Source: Gnetum montanum (Eukaryota > Streptophyta > Gnetopsida > Gnetales > Gnetaceae). Taken from it: DNA of 64,000 bases. Shown in pieces: positions 1 through 12,183 of the stretch. The notes under the pieces were generated by a model. The model did not search any database, had not been told where the DNA came from, and saw only the letters and a list, made by a program, of their open reading frames with translations. The translations under genes and the position numbers were made by a program. The stretch is taken from contig MNCI01023539.1 of NCBI GenBank assembly GCA_015680685.1, positions 476,002-540,001 on the forward strand. Reading direction: 5' to 3'. Numbering within the stretch: position 1 is the stretch's first letter; each line of letters starts with the position of its first letter.

Positions 1-24
1 AAATTCCTACAAGATCACTACCCA

Positions 25-330
25 CTATATGACATAGGGGTTCACTGTTGGCTTGTTCATTAGGAAGTGAATGGCATTGTGGTCTGTGTACACAAACACC
101 TTGTATTCAAGCACATAATGTCTGAACTTCTCTAGAGCAAGCACCACTACCATCAATTCTTTTTCTGTAGTGGTGTAGTTTAGTTGTGCACCCACAATGC
201 TTCGACTAGCGTAGTGGATGTAGTATGGATGTTTCTTGTCATCCATCTACGTAACCACAGCTTCCAAGGCATAATTTGATGCATCCGTCATGACATGAAA
301 TGGTCTGGACTAGTTAGGTGCTTACAGGAT
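25..330 (-). pseudogene. Element A RNase H domain remnant
   Basis: The translated 25-246 segment carries the RNase H signature of gypsy elements: YASRS, NYTTTEKELMVVV, LEKFRHYVL and VYTDHNAIHFLM, in the usual order. Upstream, across an in-frame stop near 247, the start of the domain reads MTDASNYALEAVV, containing the first catalytic Asp. RNase H would remove the RNA strand during reverse transcription. It follows the RT in the correct order. Stops make it non-functional. Confidence 0.85.
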
Positions 331-1250
331 TGGAGTTTCTATAAGTTTCTCTTTTAGCTATTTGAATGCTTTTTTACATTTTGTAGTTTAGACAAATGGA
401 GCATCTTTCTTTGTTAGCTCCACCAACAGCTTTGTGATCTCAGAGAAATTTTTTATGAATTTTCGGTAGTAGCCAGTATGTCTAAGGAATGATCGAACAC
501 CTTTGACAGTTTCTAGTTGGTAGGTTATTCCTTGGATAACCTTTATTTTCTCAGGGTCTACCTCAATTCCTACTTGTGATATTCTATGTCCCAATACAAT
601 GCCTTCCTGGACCATTAGGTGACTTTTTTGTCAGTTGAGTCACACGTTGTTTTCAACACATTATTTTAGCACTTACTCAAGCTGATCTAAGGCTTGCTCA
701 AATGTAGCTCCAGAAGTGGAGAAGTCATCCATGAAGACTTCCACACCACTTTCAATTTTCTATTGAAAAATGCTTAGAACTAGATGTTGGAATGTAGCAG
801 GAGCATTTCATAGGCCAAATGGCATCTTGTGATATGAAAAAGTCCCTCAAGGACTTGTGAATGTTGTCTTCACCTAGTCCTCTAGTGCAATTTCAATTTG
901 GTTATAGCCACTATAACCATGTAGAAAACTATAGTAGCAATTCCCAGATATTGTGTAATTCTTGATCAACAAATGGCAATGGAAAATGATCCTTGAATGT
1001 TCCCATATTCAGTAGCAAAAAATCAATGTAGACCCACCACTTACCTCCTTTCTTTGGCACAATCACGAGTGAACTAACACACTAACTATCCACAATGGGA
1101 TAAATGAACCCCACCTTGAGGAGTTGTTTAATTTCCTCTTTGATGATCTACTTCAATTTGGGATTCAATCACCTCTATGGCTATCTCTTTGGCTTCATGG
1201 CCAAATCAATGTAACTACGATGTTAGCATATCCTAGGATCAATCCCTATG
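331..1250 (-). pseudogene. Element A reverse transcriptase remnant
   Basis: The C-terminal part (388-615) reads [43 protein letters not shown], which is the RT thumb/connection of plant gypsy elements. The catalytic box appears as FMDDFS at 721-735. An upstream block around 1000-1070 reads VPKKGGKWW and DHFPLPF, the expected RT finger/palm motifs. Several in-frame stops interrupt it. Function (element DNA synthesis) is lost; assignment to gypsy RT is secure, clade assignment less so. Confidence 0.85.
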
Positions 1251-1799
1251 AGTTCAAGATATGACCAAGTAAAAGCTACTGACCATTTTTCAACCACATT
1301 CAATAGCATCTTTTTCTTCTCTAGAGCAAGATTTGCATCGATTATGACTGGCTTCTCATTTTTTAAAAACACATATTCCATTCCAGCTAGTAGCATTTTT
1401 AGTTTAAGGGGATCTTACTTAAAATTTTTAGGAATTTTCAACTCTCCCCAATAAGTATCATCATTTGTATCATCAAAGAGTTGGTGATGACCTTGCTCAA
1501 GTTCATCTATGCCTATGACATATGTGCATGTCAAGCTCTTAGTCGGTTCCACGCAAAGTGTACTACTTTCAAAATTAGTGGTCAACCACTGGGTACCCTC
1601 CTATTTTGTGGTTGTTGTGTATAGACACCTTTGAATTTCTACTTTTGGTGCACACTAATTTCATGTAGAGATAGATGCTTATTTCACAGCCTAGAGTTTC
1701 TACACACAATTACACCTTGTATGGTTGTACATGATGCATTGAACTTACTTCTTCTTGATCTTTTTGAATGCATTTTCTTTGGATATTTCCAAGGAAATA

Positions 1800-2197
1800 T
1801 CTCTAATGTCCATTCTTGCATTAACATTACTACGCCATGTCCTTCCCATGATGATTGAAAAATCCCCTTTGCAATTCTTTATCTTAATTACTAGGAAATC
1901 AACAAGATAAGACCACCCACTTATAGTGATCACAATGTCTTCCACCAGTTCCAATGGAACAGTGATGGACTAGTTTGTCAATTCTAATATGATATTACTC
2001 TTCTTGAGAGGAGGCAGGTTCCATGTAGTGTACATCTCATGATAAATTAAATTGACACCAGAACCTGAGTCGAGAAGAGCTTTGCATGGTTCATTCCTAG
2101 TAATCTCCAAGTAAATGAGAGGACTTCCAAGATTGGGTAGTTTTCTAGGAAGTTTTCTACCATGGATCCAATTAGATACAGTGTGAGTAAGCATCAT
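1800..2197 (-). pseudogene. Element A aspartic protease remnant
   Basis: The 1970-2197 segment contains CKALLDSGSGVNLIYHEMY, the D(S/T)G active site of a retroviral-type protease (normally DSGA/DTGA). A following segment in another frame reads SIIMGRTWRSNVNARMDIRD, matching the (I/L)LGR(P/S)F-type block near the protease C-terminus of Athila-like elements. A frameshift separates the two blocks. The stretch 1250-1800 between protease and RT has no block I can assign. Confidence 0.75.
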
Positions 2198-4715
2198 AGT
2201 ATGGATCCTAGGTGGATTTCGATTTGAAGGGGACTCAAAGGATTTTGATATGGAGAAAGATGGAGGGACAAGGTTGTCAACTGTAGGGGTATTTGAGGGC
2301 TTAGGTGGACTGTAGGATCAAAAGAAAGGTCTTTTCTTTGATCAAGTATTTGACCCATCCAATTGATGAACCAGTTATAGATTAACAACCCTAATAGTGT
2401 TGCATTGTTTTGGTTGAGCCAGTACTTCATCCCACATAGGTGGAGAAAGTGGTAGTTGTGTGGCTAGAGGAGGAACATGTGCAAGGACAGAAGAGGAATA
2501 AGGAAAAAAAGTGGCATACCTTCTTTCATGTGGAGAATGAATTTGATAATAATCAGAAGGGTAGTAGTAAGATTGGAAAGTAGAAATGTGACTGGAGGAG
2601 TCACATGAAGATAGGGGTTGCTGATTATAGTACCCACATGGATTAGGTTATCTATAAGGATATTGCTACCTTGGTGATGCTAGTACCCATGATTATGGTT
2701 GTTGCCAGTGTTGATACTGCTCATATGATTGCGGTGGAGTTCCACTTGGATAATATTTTTGTTGCTAGTGGAATTGCCTAAAATTACCCTAAGGATAAGG
2801 TAATCTTCTATATGTTGGCCTTTTGTGTTAGTCGTAGATTCAAAGCATACACCCCAAACTCCTGTAAACATGACACTATGGGGCAACATCCCTTAGGATG
2901 TTCATATTGGTTGATGTCACATCCACCATCATCATTTGATTCGCTTTCCAAAACTTCTTCTATCATAGCAATCTTGCCCTTACCTTTTTGATAGGCATGT
3001 TCAACTTCCTTATGCCTCCTGTGCTCACAATCACTACCTTGTTCTTTGGACTCTTTAGCAATTTTTAGGACAACTTGAAATCTGCTATCCATGGAGTCCC
3101 ATAACTAATAAACTTTGGCTGTGATTTCAAATTTAAATTTTTGGAGTAGCAAGGTTTTCCTATTCACCACCTCATCAAGTGCGAATTCTTCCTCACTATC
3201 ACAAAATCGAACCTCCATCTTGTGAATGAAAAGATTGCAGTTATATTCTTCTACACTTTCTCTTTTTCTTAATTCACCCTCCTCTTTAGCTACCTACTCA
3301 ATTAGTCTTTGTATCCAATGGGCACTTAATTTTGATAGTTGCCCTTGGGCATAGACACCAACGGTTCTCCTCATTTTTAATTAAATCCCATACAATGTGG
3401 TGAAGCTGATCTAGTTGAAAATAACCATGGCCTAGACATTTGTGCATTAAGGAATAGTATCGACCAATGGCAGCATCCAAGGGTTCATGTGTTTCTTATT
3501 TCCATCCTTGGATTTGCCTTCTCAAGTGGGACACTCTGGAGTATGTTTGATATTTATCATTAAACAATTCAAGTATGGTACTTCATCATTTGATAGATTT
3601 TGGCTCTAAGTATTGGTACCAGTTTTCTGCTTCTTTGATGAGTGTCCTTGGGAACAACTTTAGTTTTTTCTAGTCATTCTCTATGTTCTACAAGGCGCAT
3701 GCATCTTGAAAAGCGTAGAGATGGTTCTGTGGATTAGAATTATATCCTCCTTTGAATCGAGGAATATTGTTCATGTTTAGCTTTTTAATCTAACTATCCT
3801 TCACATGCCTTGTTGGAATTCGTACTACCTTTACAATATTGAGCATACTTCGGGTAGCAAGTAAAGGCTCATTGAGGCCATGATCATGGTGCCTATGATA
3901 ACCTCTACTACCCCTTCATTCATATCGATGTGCCTCTCTTGAATGTTTGCATCCTTGATCTTGCCTTTTTCAATGGTCCCTTCAATCATTTCAGTCCCAT
4001 CAATCATTTTGATCACCTCCATCACGGTCTTGCCTCCTAAGATTTCAATTAGAGTTAGAAAAATAAAATGATGATGACAAAGGTGAAGAGGAAGGAGAAC
4101 TAGCACCATCATGGTGCCTGCTACCACCTCTTTGGTGGTCACAACCATAATCACAATCTTGTTTCTTGTCTGCATTTCTACTTTGACTTGGCCCTTTGGA
4201 TCCTTCTTTGTCATTGGATCCATTCTTATTAGAACCAAGATTGTGAATCATGGATTGCAAGTTTTTGTTTTGACCTCCTTCACCAAAGTCAAAGAGAGAA
4301 ATTTCACTAAATGGAAAATCCCCAGAGAAGGGTTCTCCACCATCTTTTTGGTATAGTATGAATGGATAATCATTAAATATTTTTTACTTCATAGATTCAT
4401 AATGTTGCTTTAGCTATCAATCTTGTAGATGTTCTGCCTTAGTGGAATGATAATCCCTAGTGTCAATATCTTGCACAACATACTCAGCATGATGTTTCTG
4501 GAGAGCCCATCGTATAAGAATTTATTGGAGCATTGTAGGAATGGATCGATTGGGTGGCAACACAATGTTTCCCTCCATGTCACACCATCACAGCTATTCA
4601 TCCTGATATAGGATGAAGGTGAGATTAGGTACATATTCATTAGGATGAGCATATACCCCTTGATATTGTTGAGGCACCTGTTGATGAGCTCCATCAAACT
4701 TGGGCGGAGAAGCAC
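2198..4715 (-). pseudogene. Element A Gag remnant
   Basis: The minus strand holds broken Gag. The central capsid-like part reads NNIPRFKGGYNSNPQNHLYAFQ, KLKLFPRTL, then NDKYQTYSRVSHLRRQIQGW (about 3500-3830) and YYSLMHKCLGHGY (about 3420). These blocks match the Gag of elements B, C and D in order and spacing. A degraded zinc-knuckle region (YEHPKGCCP) lies near 2890-2920. Many stops and frame changes are present; some Q/W codons of the other copies are stops here, consistent with C-to-T decay. Confidence 0.75.
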
Positions 4716-4872
4716 TCCTGTGAGAAGAAGAAATTTTTAGTTAGATGATAAAAATGTAGTGTGCTTTAAAATTTCTTGTAGTAATCATAAAATATGATGT
4801 GACTCTAAGGTTTGTTCCAACGATTTTGAATAATTTCCACTAAATCCTAGATAGTGCACAAAACAACCAAAA

Positions 4873-4890
4873 GGTCCCTAATGACACCAA
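4873..4890 (-). promoter_or_regulatory. Element A primer-binding site
   Basis: Directly inside the 5' LTR, the minus strand reads TTGGTGTCATTAGGGACC. It is a decayed version of the TGGCG(T/C)CGTTG(T/C)(T/C)GGGGA type site in B and C, which resembles the tRNA-Asp-type PBS used by Athila-like elements. Position next to TGATGAG fixes it as the PBS. Confidence 0.6.
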
Positions 4891-5462
4891 TGATGAGCAA
4901 TGAGGTACCCCTACATCCAAACATATAAATAACTAAGGTGTTCACATGTAATATGGTTGAATTCTATCGACCTATAGTTCTCCAATGCACTAGTTCCTTT
5001 AGAAAGTGAAATGGGCATTGAGAACATTCTTTGTCTTCCCAACTACACTTGTGAAACTCAAGGGTATGGTTTAATTGTAATTGAGGTATATGATTTTTCT
5101 CATTTTATGTTTTATAAGTTTAATTACATACAACAAGAATGAAAGGTAGAGTAATTTAAGATCTAATTAATTTACTACCTAGCTAGCCTAACACAAGTAC
5201 CCAATCCACTTTCCTAGATACATCCTGAACACATATAGCATTGCTGGGCTACCAAACATTAAACATTGCTATGTTACCAAACACTATATGTATGCTCGAA
5301 GTGGTCATGCTTGTGTTCATTAACAACTAGAAATTAATTGCTTAATTTAAATGCATCAAAGTGCATTAAAGGAAACATTAATATATTCTCAGTGCTGCAA
5401 GGATTATTAAAAGGATTCATTTTTATTCCCGTCACACTACTATGCTCAAGTACATTAGTGTT
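4891..5462 (-). mobile_element. Element A 5' LTR, right-hand half of the LTR in sense direction (part 1)
   Basis: Begins TGATGAGcaatgaggtacccc on the plus strand, the same terminus as the other LTRs here. It breaks off at the GTGTT target site (5458-5462) of element B and resumes at 21117, where the missing segment continues with TCGAACAAAGATTCG and ends ATTCATCA at 21392. Removing B restores one LTR of about 850 bp. Confidence 0.85.
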
Positions 5463-6277
5463 TGATGAGTGGCGAGGTACCCCTGCACTCAACCATACGA
5501 ATACGAGTGTTCACACATGATTCGGTCAAACTCCGCAGATGGGCTAGTTGTGCTATCTAGATAGTTACTCATTGATCGCAATTTGTTGTCTTCCCACTTG
5601 GACTAGTATTTGCTTTGTCATGTATGGTTTAGTCCAGAGTGAGGTGTATGATGTGGTCCTAGACTACTGCTACTCCTATAGGAAATGGAAAGTAACTTGG
5701 TTTTAACTAAGAGGGAAAGGGTGAAGAGAATCTAAGCTAGCCTAAGTGTGATGAGCATCCATTCTTAATCATCCATACACATCTTGGACCTCATGTACTA
5801 CCACTGGGATTACCAAGCACATGTCCTAGGTACGCTACTGGGATACCAAGTAGTCACACTTAAATGCTCGTGATTAAGTCGTACACATTCTATGTTTACT
5901 CACAGGGGTAGGAGATGAGGGTAGAGAAATATTAGTTATGAAAGCAATAAATAACAATTAAAATTAAGTAAATGCTGCAATCATGAAGTAATCTTGATCT
6001 TTATTGCCGATCATGTGCATGTCCAAGTACGTCATACTTGAATAAAGGTTTTTTACAATTACAATCATCACACTGTGGACATACACTAGAGAAAGGGTTG
6101 AGAGGAAAAACTAACAAAAGGATTTTACTCTAATACTAACTTCCTATGACTCTCCCGTGTGCCCAATTGTGTATTTACAGGCTTACACAAGGATCATGAT
6201 ATCACGTATCCGATATCGTTAGCCAAGCTCTGATAACAGGGGTCTGATATTAACACCTGGCAAACCATGATTCATCA
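5463..6277 (-). repeat. Element B 3' LTR
   Basis: TGATGAGTGGCGAGG ... GATTCATCA in plus orientation, followed by TACCCCC, the complement of the polypurine tract. The sense strand holds AATAAAGATCAAG (poly(A) signal, plus strand near 6000) and a mutated TATA region (plus GTGTATTTACAGG near 6170). Confidence 0.9.
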
Positions 6278-6458
6278 TACCCCCACAATTGAATAACAAC
6301 TTGTCCTCAAGTCAAAGAAAGTGAGGAACAAGTTCAATTGATTACACAGCAGATAGGTTTGGGATTATTAACTAACTAGAAATTTATTCATGCCACAATG
6401 GAGAGTTGAATACAACAAAATTGGGACACAGACATAAAATTATAAAATTTATTAGAAC

Positions 6459-6896
6459 TCATGTGGTTCCTAGTGGCGATGGCTCCTCCATGGGTGCCTT
6501 TCCTTTGTCCTACAGTCCAGGCTTCTAAGATTGATACCATTGAAAAAGCGCCTGATGTTTCTCCTCTTCTACTCGAGGATTATGAGTTGTCCATGCTAAT
6601 GTTCTAATGTTTGATGGAGTTGGCACTTCCTATGGACACGGTAGCTGTGGGAACACTTGGTTGGCCTTGACATGCCATGCCACAAATAGGCGTTGATCCT
6701 CTTCATAGGCTCAGGCCTTAACCTCTTGACCTTTTTCTTGGCCAGATTGTGTAGTGATAGGAGTTCCCTGATGGATGCTGCCTCCTACTTTACATGTTTT
6801 GCATGAGGTCCTTGGCCTCTGCCTCCCCTTGGGCATTCAATTGCACCTTGAGAAGGTCCTCCTTGTTGTCCTCTTTTAGGGGCCATCTATAATCAC
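6459..6896 (-). pseudogene. Element B accessory ORF, heavily deleted
   Basis: Starts at ATG 6896 (MAPKRGQQGGPSQG), matching the starts of the aORFs in C (MVSKRRQQEGPAQG) and D, and ends at a TGA that corresponds to the conserved tail (ATGGAGGAGCC... region) near 6459. Most of the head and the coiled coil are missing compared with C, leaving about 440 bp. Stops are present. Gene function unknown; see the element C copy for the full layout. Confidence 0.6.
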
Positions 6897-6960
6897 ACAA
6901 AGATCAATTATTAGTAAGGTTATTGAAAGAAGTTCAATTATTTCATACCTTACTCATTGC
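6897..6960 (-). promoter_or_regulatory. Element B copy of the mini-intron before the aORF
   Basis: On the minus strand AAAG|GCAATG ... TTATTAGTAA-type branch region complement ... ATTATAG|ATGG. Same position and nearly the same length (64 bp) as the 67 bp copies in C, D and E. The donor is GC rather than GT, so this copy may be inactive. Confidence 0.5.
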
Positions 6961-8317
6961 CTTTAATAAATGTTGAATTCTTTTCTTAATGTGATTTTAG
7001 AGTTAGAAAGTTTTTCAAGGAAGTTTACCTAAAAGTTTAATGTTGGACCTGGTTTATTTAGGTGACACATCAAAGAACACGTAATGGTTTTGAGGAATGT
7101 TTTGATAAAATGATGACAAAGGAATGAATAGATTTGGCAATGAAGTACTCGAAGGGTATAAAATGATGTGGTGGTGTGCAACAAGTACAAATTACAAAAG
7201 TCACACAAGTGGGTCCTCCCTAAAGTAGGTTCCAACCTATAATGCCCTTGCGTAACCACACCTTAAAATGTCTGTAGGCACTATAAGGGTTAAATGTAAT
7301 CCACACTAGTTCCACAAAACACACACATGTAGATACCATCATGATGAGGTATGAATTTAACGCTACACAAGACACAAGCCATAAATACATGGACAACGAG
7401 ATGAGGTGAATTGTAGAAGGGATTGCAAAGATTGGGACATGAGGTAACTGACCTAGGCACAATGAATCCTAAGTGTAGGGCATGATTAATGTGTCATTAG
7501 CTCATTGCTCCAAACTCAAGACCAAGTCCATTCCTCTTATCAGTGACATTGCATTATTTTATCCCATGATGGACAACCATAAGAGTACCATGACAACAAG
7601 GCGTGCGATCACTCGATGTTTTATTCAAGGGAGGAGTGATTTGGAATTACTTTGTGACACTTTTTTTCTTGATCTTCTTCTCTCTCTTTTTTCTTCTCTC
7701 TTTCTTTTTTTTTCTTTGATGTGTAATCTAGAGAATCCACCTACCTTCACGCATGGGTGCATGTCTTTCCAATGGGACCCCCTAGAATAGCATTGGTTTT
7801 CTTGAGTGAGTGCCTTTATTACTCTTACTCCCATTTTTTGTTAGATTTACAAGGATCTTAATACACCTAGGCTGCATGGTAACTCCTACAGATGTCACCA
7901 AAGAGAATCCACAAGTCCCCTTGATGTCACACCCTGGCCATTCCCTCTTGGTCCATCCTTCTTCGCTCTGGGTATAATGAGCACAAAATTACTTTAAGTT
8001 TTAATGATGTCAAGAATATCATCATACCCAGAGTAGAACCTCTTATTAATAGAATGGGTGGGTGAATGTGATGGGCTCGTTGTCCAAGTAATTAGTCACC
8101 TAAGACTTGATAGCATAGAACAACATCTCAACCAACGAGTCACATGAGTGTTTTATTCATAGATGAGATTACCCATAAAAAGATAAAAAGATAAAACAAT
8201 AAATAAAAAGATGAACCAATCAATAAAAAGATAGAACAAAAAATTGAAAGATGAAAAACTGGAAAACAAAAAATTGTAAAATTAAAGAAAAGTAAACACA
8301 TTTATTAATTCTATTTG
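6961..8317. other. Element B spacer between aORF and Gag
   Basis: No pol gene is present where one would be expected. The tract is homologous to 12251-14067 in C and 47365-49062 in D. It contains an antisense ORF at 7482-7790 (+), a T-rich run near 7660-7720 and a GATAAAAA-rich stretch near 8170-8290. Confidence 0.7.
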
Positions 8318-8381
8318 TTAGAATGGGCGATATCTCCCATAACTAAACTTTTGATCATAGTGAGAATTAATAAATGGAAGG
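8318..8381 (-). pseudogene. Element B Gag, C-terminal end
   Basis: Last codons and stop of B Gag, reading YGRYRPF then stop, aligned with the YGGYPPF/YGGYPHSK ends of C and D Gag. The gene continues at 17016 after element C. Confidence 0.7.
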
Positions 8382-9193
8382 TGATGAGTGGCGAGGTACC
8401 CCTACACTCATCATATGAACAAGAGCGTTTCACACACAATCCAATCGAACTCTATAAACGGACTAGTTGTGGTATCCAGACAATTACTCATAGATCATAG
8501 TTCGTTGTCTTCCCACCTGGACTAGTATTAACTTTATCACGTATGGTTTATTCTATAGTGAGGTGTATGATGTGTTCCTACAATAATGCTACTCCTGAGG
8601 ATGATGGGAAATAATATCAACTAAACTAGGAGAGAGAGTGAGTAAGAGAGAATCTAAACTAGCCTAAGTGCGATGAGCATCTGTCCCTCAATTGTCCGTA
8701 CACATCTTGGACCTTGTGCATGACTACCATTGGGATTACCAAACGCCTGGCCTAGGTACGCTACTGGGTTACCAAGTAGTCACACTTAAATGCTTGTGAT
8801 TAAGTCGTACTCATTCCACATTACTAGGAGATAAGGGTAGAGAGATATTAACTAAGGAAGCAGTAAATAACAATAATAATTAAATAAATAATTAAGCTAA
8901 GTGGATGTTGCAATGATGAAGTAATCTTGATCTTTATTACCGGTCATGTGCGTGTCCAAGTACATCACACTCAAATAAGGATGCCGTACAATTACAATCA
9001 CCACACTACGGGCATGCACCGAGTATCTACAAAACTACTGAACTTAAACTTAAAAACTTCAAAAACTGCCTACCAGACCTGCCTACCTCTTAGTTATAGA
9101 TAAGGAGATAGGCTATGATATCGCGTACGTGATATCGCGCCTAGGCTATGATATTGCGTATGTGATATCATGGCTACAATTCATAACTCATCA
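8382..9193 (-). repeat. Element C 3' LTR
   Basis: TGATGAGTGGCGAGG to ATAACTCATCA, ends inverted (TGATGAG/CTCATCA). Sense-strand promoter: palindromic GATATCGCG...GATATCGCG block near 9117-9145 and TATA-like TATAACTAAG complement near 9090-9100. Poly(A) signal AATAAAGATCAAG is the complement of 8925-8940. Confidence 0.92.
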
Positions 9194-9207
9194 TACCCCC
9201 ATGACTG
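9194..9207 (-). promoter_or_regulatory. Polypurine tract of element C
   Basis: The minus strand reads CAGTCATGGGGGTA immediately before the 3' LTR. D has the same site (GGGGGTA) at 45724 and B at 6278; E has GTGGGTA at 62766. Confidence 0.75.
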
Positions 9208-9384
9208 AATGAAAACTCGTCCTCGAGTTAAAGTGAGAACAAGCTCTATTGATTACACAGTGGATAGGTATGGGATTATTGACTGAGGAGAATGGATTCA
9301 TGCCGCAGTGTGGAATTAGAACAAAATTGAGACACAACATACAGAATGCAAAAGAAAATCCTATAGCTACAAAATTGATGAAAC

Positions 9385-12183
9385 TCATGTAGTTCCTAGT
9401 GGCGGTGGCTCCTCCATGGGTGCCTTTCCTTTGTCTTGTGCTCCAGGTCTTGGAATTTAATGGCATTGAAGTATGGCCTAGAGTTTCTCCTCTTTAGTTT
9501 GAGGATCTTGTGTCGTCCATGCTAATGTTCTAGTGTTTGATGGAGTCTGCACCTCACATGGGCATGGTAGTTGCGGAAACATTTTATTTGCTTTAACATA
9601 CCAAGCCAAAAACACCCACTGTTCCTCCTCATAAGTTTTGGCTTTGTCTCTGTATTCATGAAAATCTACAAGCTGTTGAGCCAAGTCTATTGCCACACCT
9701 TTTTACCCCTGGTAGCTTGCTTTAACCACCTCGAGTTCAAAATTTGCAACCTCCAATTTTTGCAATAATTTCTTGCGTTCTGCAAATTCTACTTCATATT
9801 TGACATAGGTGGTGGCTACTTGTTGCTCGAGCTTTGTTCTCGGGTGCCCTGCTATTAACATGGCAAGGTTGGCATACCACAGGTTCACCAACTCCATGTA
9901 TTCTGTAAGGTCCTGGATTTGCAGGTCCCAATTCTTAACTTCTGCCTAGTGGACAAACACCTATGTGTCTAATATGGCCCACCAGTCAGTGTGCTGAGCA
10001 CTGAGAACATTGATTTGGGCCTTGTCCACATGGATCTCCTTCTCTATGATCTGTTTATACATCCCCACTTGGTCCCGAAAGTGCTCCTTTAACATCTCAT
10101 GCCGTTTAGCCTCATTCTGCCATGCGCTTATTTCAATAGTCGTCTTCTGATGGATGGCGCATGCCTCCTCCATCGAGAGGATTCGATTTTTCCTAGCTAA
10201 ACGATTCATGTCCTAGTTGACCCTGATGAGTTGTTCTCACAATTGTTGAAAATGTTCTTCGAGAACATTCTTTTGTTTCTCTACCAAGGTCAACCAAAGA
10301 TTGTCAGCAACAAGTTGTTTATTTTCTTCTTGTAAGGCTTTGAGTGCCTTGGTATGCGTGTAAGTTTGCGCTTGTGCTGCAGAGGCATCCCAAATAGCCT
10401 TCTCTTTTTCTTCTGCCATCTTCTTATTCTCAGTCAATAATTTGGTAAATTTCTCAGTTCTAAAAGTGTCCAGCTGGTCTTCGGGAACAAATTGAGAAGG
10501 ATCCCGCTATGCTGCTTGCAGGGTCACAAGCCTTTCTTATAATCTTTGCACCTCTGCTTCAGCATGCTTAGCCCTCATCTCTGTTAAGACCAGCTTTCCC
10601 TTGGTGGAAATGAGGTTTGATTAGATTGATGTAACATCCTGTGAGATGTCAAACAAGGATGTCATTACCTGTCCTATTTGTAGCAATCGATCAAGTACAT
10701 CCTCATGTTCCACAGGAGTCATTGAGGTTCTGGCTAGAGTTTGAGCATCCCGTGCTCCTATAAGATCTACTGGTGGCACAACAAGCACACTGAATGATTC
10801 TTTAATGTGGTCTGCAACCAATTCTGCGACTCCCGTTGCATCCTGGTGCTGCATGACCACCACCGTAGCCCCTTCACCAATTTCTAATTGCACTTGAAAG
10901 GATGCAGTGTTCCCTAAGATCTGTTGTGACCAAGTGCTCTCCCCTCCTTCTGTATGGATGGACACTTCACCCCTTGCATGATCCAAATAAATCATGGGTT
11001 GTATGGCATCGTCGATGACACGAAAGAGATTTGCATCATCACGACTTCCCCAACTGACGGTCTCAGCAATGGCCCTGAGATGGCTCATTGACAATCTATA
11101 ATCTTGCGGTGGTGGTGATGGTTGATCCTGCTGGCCCGTGCTAGGCCTTGCTTCCTATTGTTGGCTGGGTCCTATGCTTGGAAGTTTCCTGGGTTCTGCA
11201 AGTTGAGTTGCAGTTGGCCCTATCATTTGTTCTTTTTCTTGTTCTGGCCCCAGCGTCTAACCAGTGATTTTCCTTGCGGTTTGTGGGTTTAGTAGTTCAG
11301 CATACGAAGAATTTTTGGATTTTCAGAGGACATCATTGGTGTATCCTCTGATACCAGCATGTCTACACAGCTTCCTGATAAGACAAGGGAAGGGCAACGC
11401 AAGCTTCCCTATCTTTCGTTCTTCAAACTGCCTCAAGATCTCCGTAAAATAGAGATGAGGTAGGTTAGCATTAACCTCTTTCATCAACACTGCACATCCT
11501 CTAGCCGCATATGTTGAAATTATTTTTAAACCTTTTGTGGGGAAGAGGTGATAAGTTCCTATTTTGAAGTAAATCATTTCTTTCGTCATCAACTCCCTAA
11601 ATATCTTATCTTCCTTGCCATATGCCCTTTTCAACCAAACTTGTCATGCATCAAGGTCTGAACAAGTAGACAACTGAGAAACCTTTAGCCCTATATTTAG
11701 AAGGTTTAATACTTCCAAAATGGCTTGAATAGAGAAATCAACAGTCACATCACAAATGTTAACTGTGGTGCCTTGTTCTTTGTTGTGCCAAAATTGTTAC
11801 GTTTCCCCTAAGTACCAAGCACCACTTTCAGAGAGGATAGGCCATAATGGGGACCCTTTGAGGTGATCCCTAATGGCCTCTGGAGAAAATTCTTCGAAAC
11901 ATCCAAAGTTTAATTCCACAATCATTGCAGTGAATATGGACCTTTCATAGATGGCCTAAACATAATCTTGGGGCAACGTGAGATGTTTTCCCTATTCAGG
12001 TGCTACAGCAGCTCTTCCTTCTACCTGCCTTGAATGTACAGTAGCAGGGTCCTCTTGGTGGATGCTAAATGATTTTTCCTCCTACTCTGCATGATGTCTA
12101 GTAGGAAATTATCTTTCACCTCTCCTAGGTCGTTTGCTCCCACCTTGAGCAGGACCTTCCTGTTGTCTACGTTTCGAAACCAT
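9385..12183 (-). pseudogene. Element C accessory ORF (aORF): plant-transposon-like domain plus long coiled coil
   Basis: From ATG 12183 to TGA 9387-9385 (933 codons) every recognisable block lies in one frame; only stop codons interrupt it. Order: basic start with SKRPRRGE (NLS-like); a head with WYLGET.QFWHNKE and VDFSIQAILEVLNL; a core (11634-11323) with YAARGCAVLMKE and LALPFPCLIRKLCRHAGI, resembling the Transposase_32/putative plant transposon domain; a middle block (11094-10621) with ILGNTASFQVQL and TVVVMQHQD; a coiled coil (10437-9478) rich in E, K, Q, A; and a tail APMEEPPPLGTT. The position between Gag and the 3' LTR is that of Athila env-like ORFs, but I see no convincing signal peptide or membrane segment. 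Function unknown. Several stops replace Q codons of other copies, fitting C-to-T decay. Confidence 0.7.

Larger units (their letters stand above)
1..5462 (-). mobile_element. Element A: Athila-like Ty3/gypsy retrotransposon, 3' part outside window
   Basis: Reading the minus strand from right to left gives a 5' LTR piece (4891-5462), PBS, Gag, protease, reverse transcriptase and RNase H; integrase and 3' LTR lie beyond base 1. The rest of its 5' LTR is at 21117-21392, displaced by insertion of element B. All ORFs are broken by stops. The RT and RNase H wording resembles the Athila/Tat side of plant gypsy elements. Its Gag is clearly related to that of B, C and D, so A looks like the pol-bearing relative of those pol-less elements. 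Confidence 0.85.

Noticed and set aside
9385-12183. aORF as a captured host gene
   Set aside because: Present in several elements at the same place with conserved ends, and its core resembles a known plant-transposon domain; it belongs to the element family.
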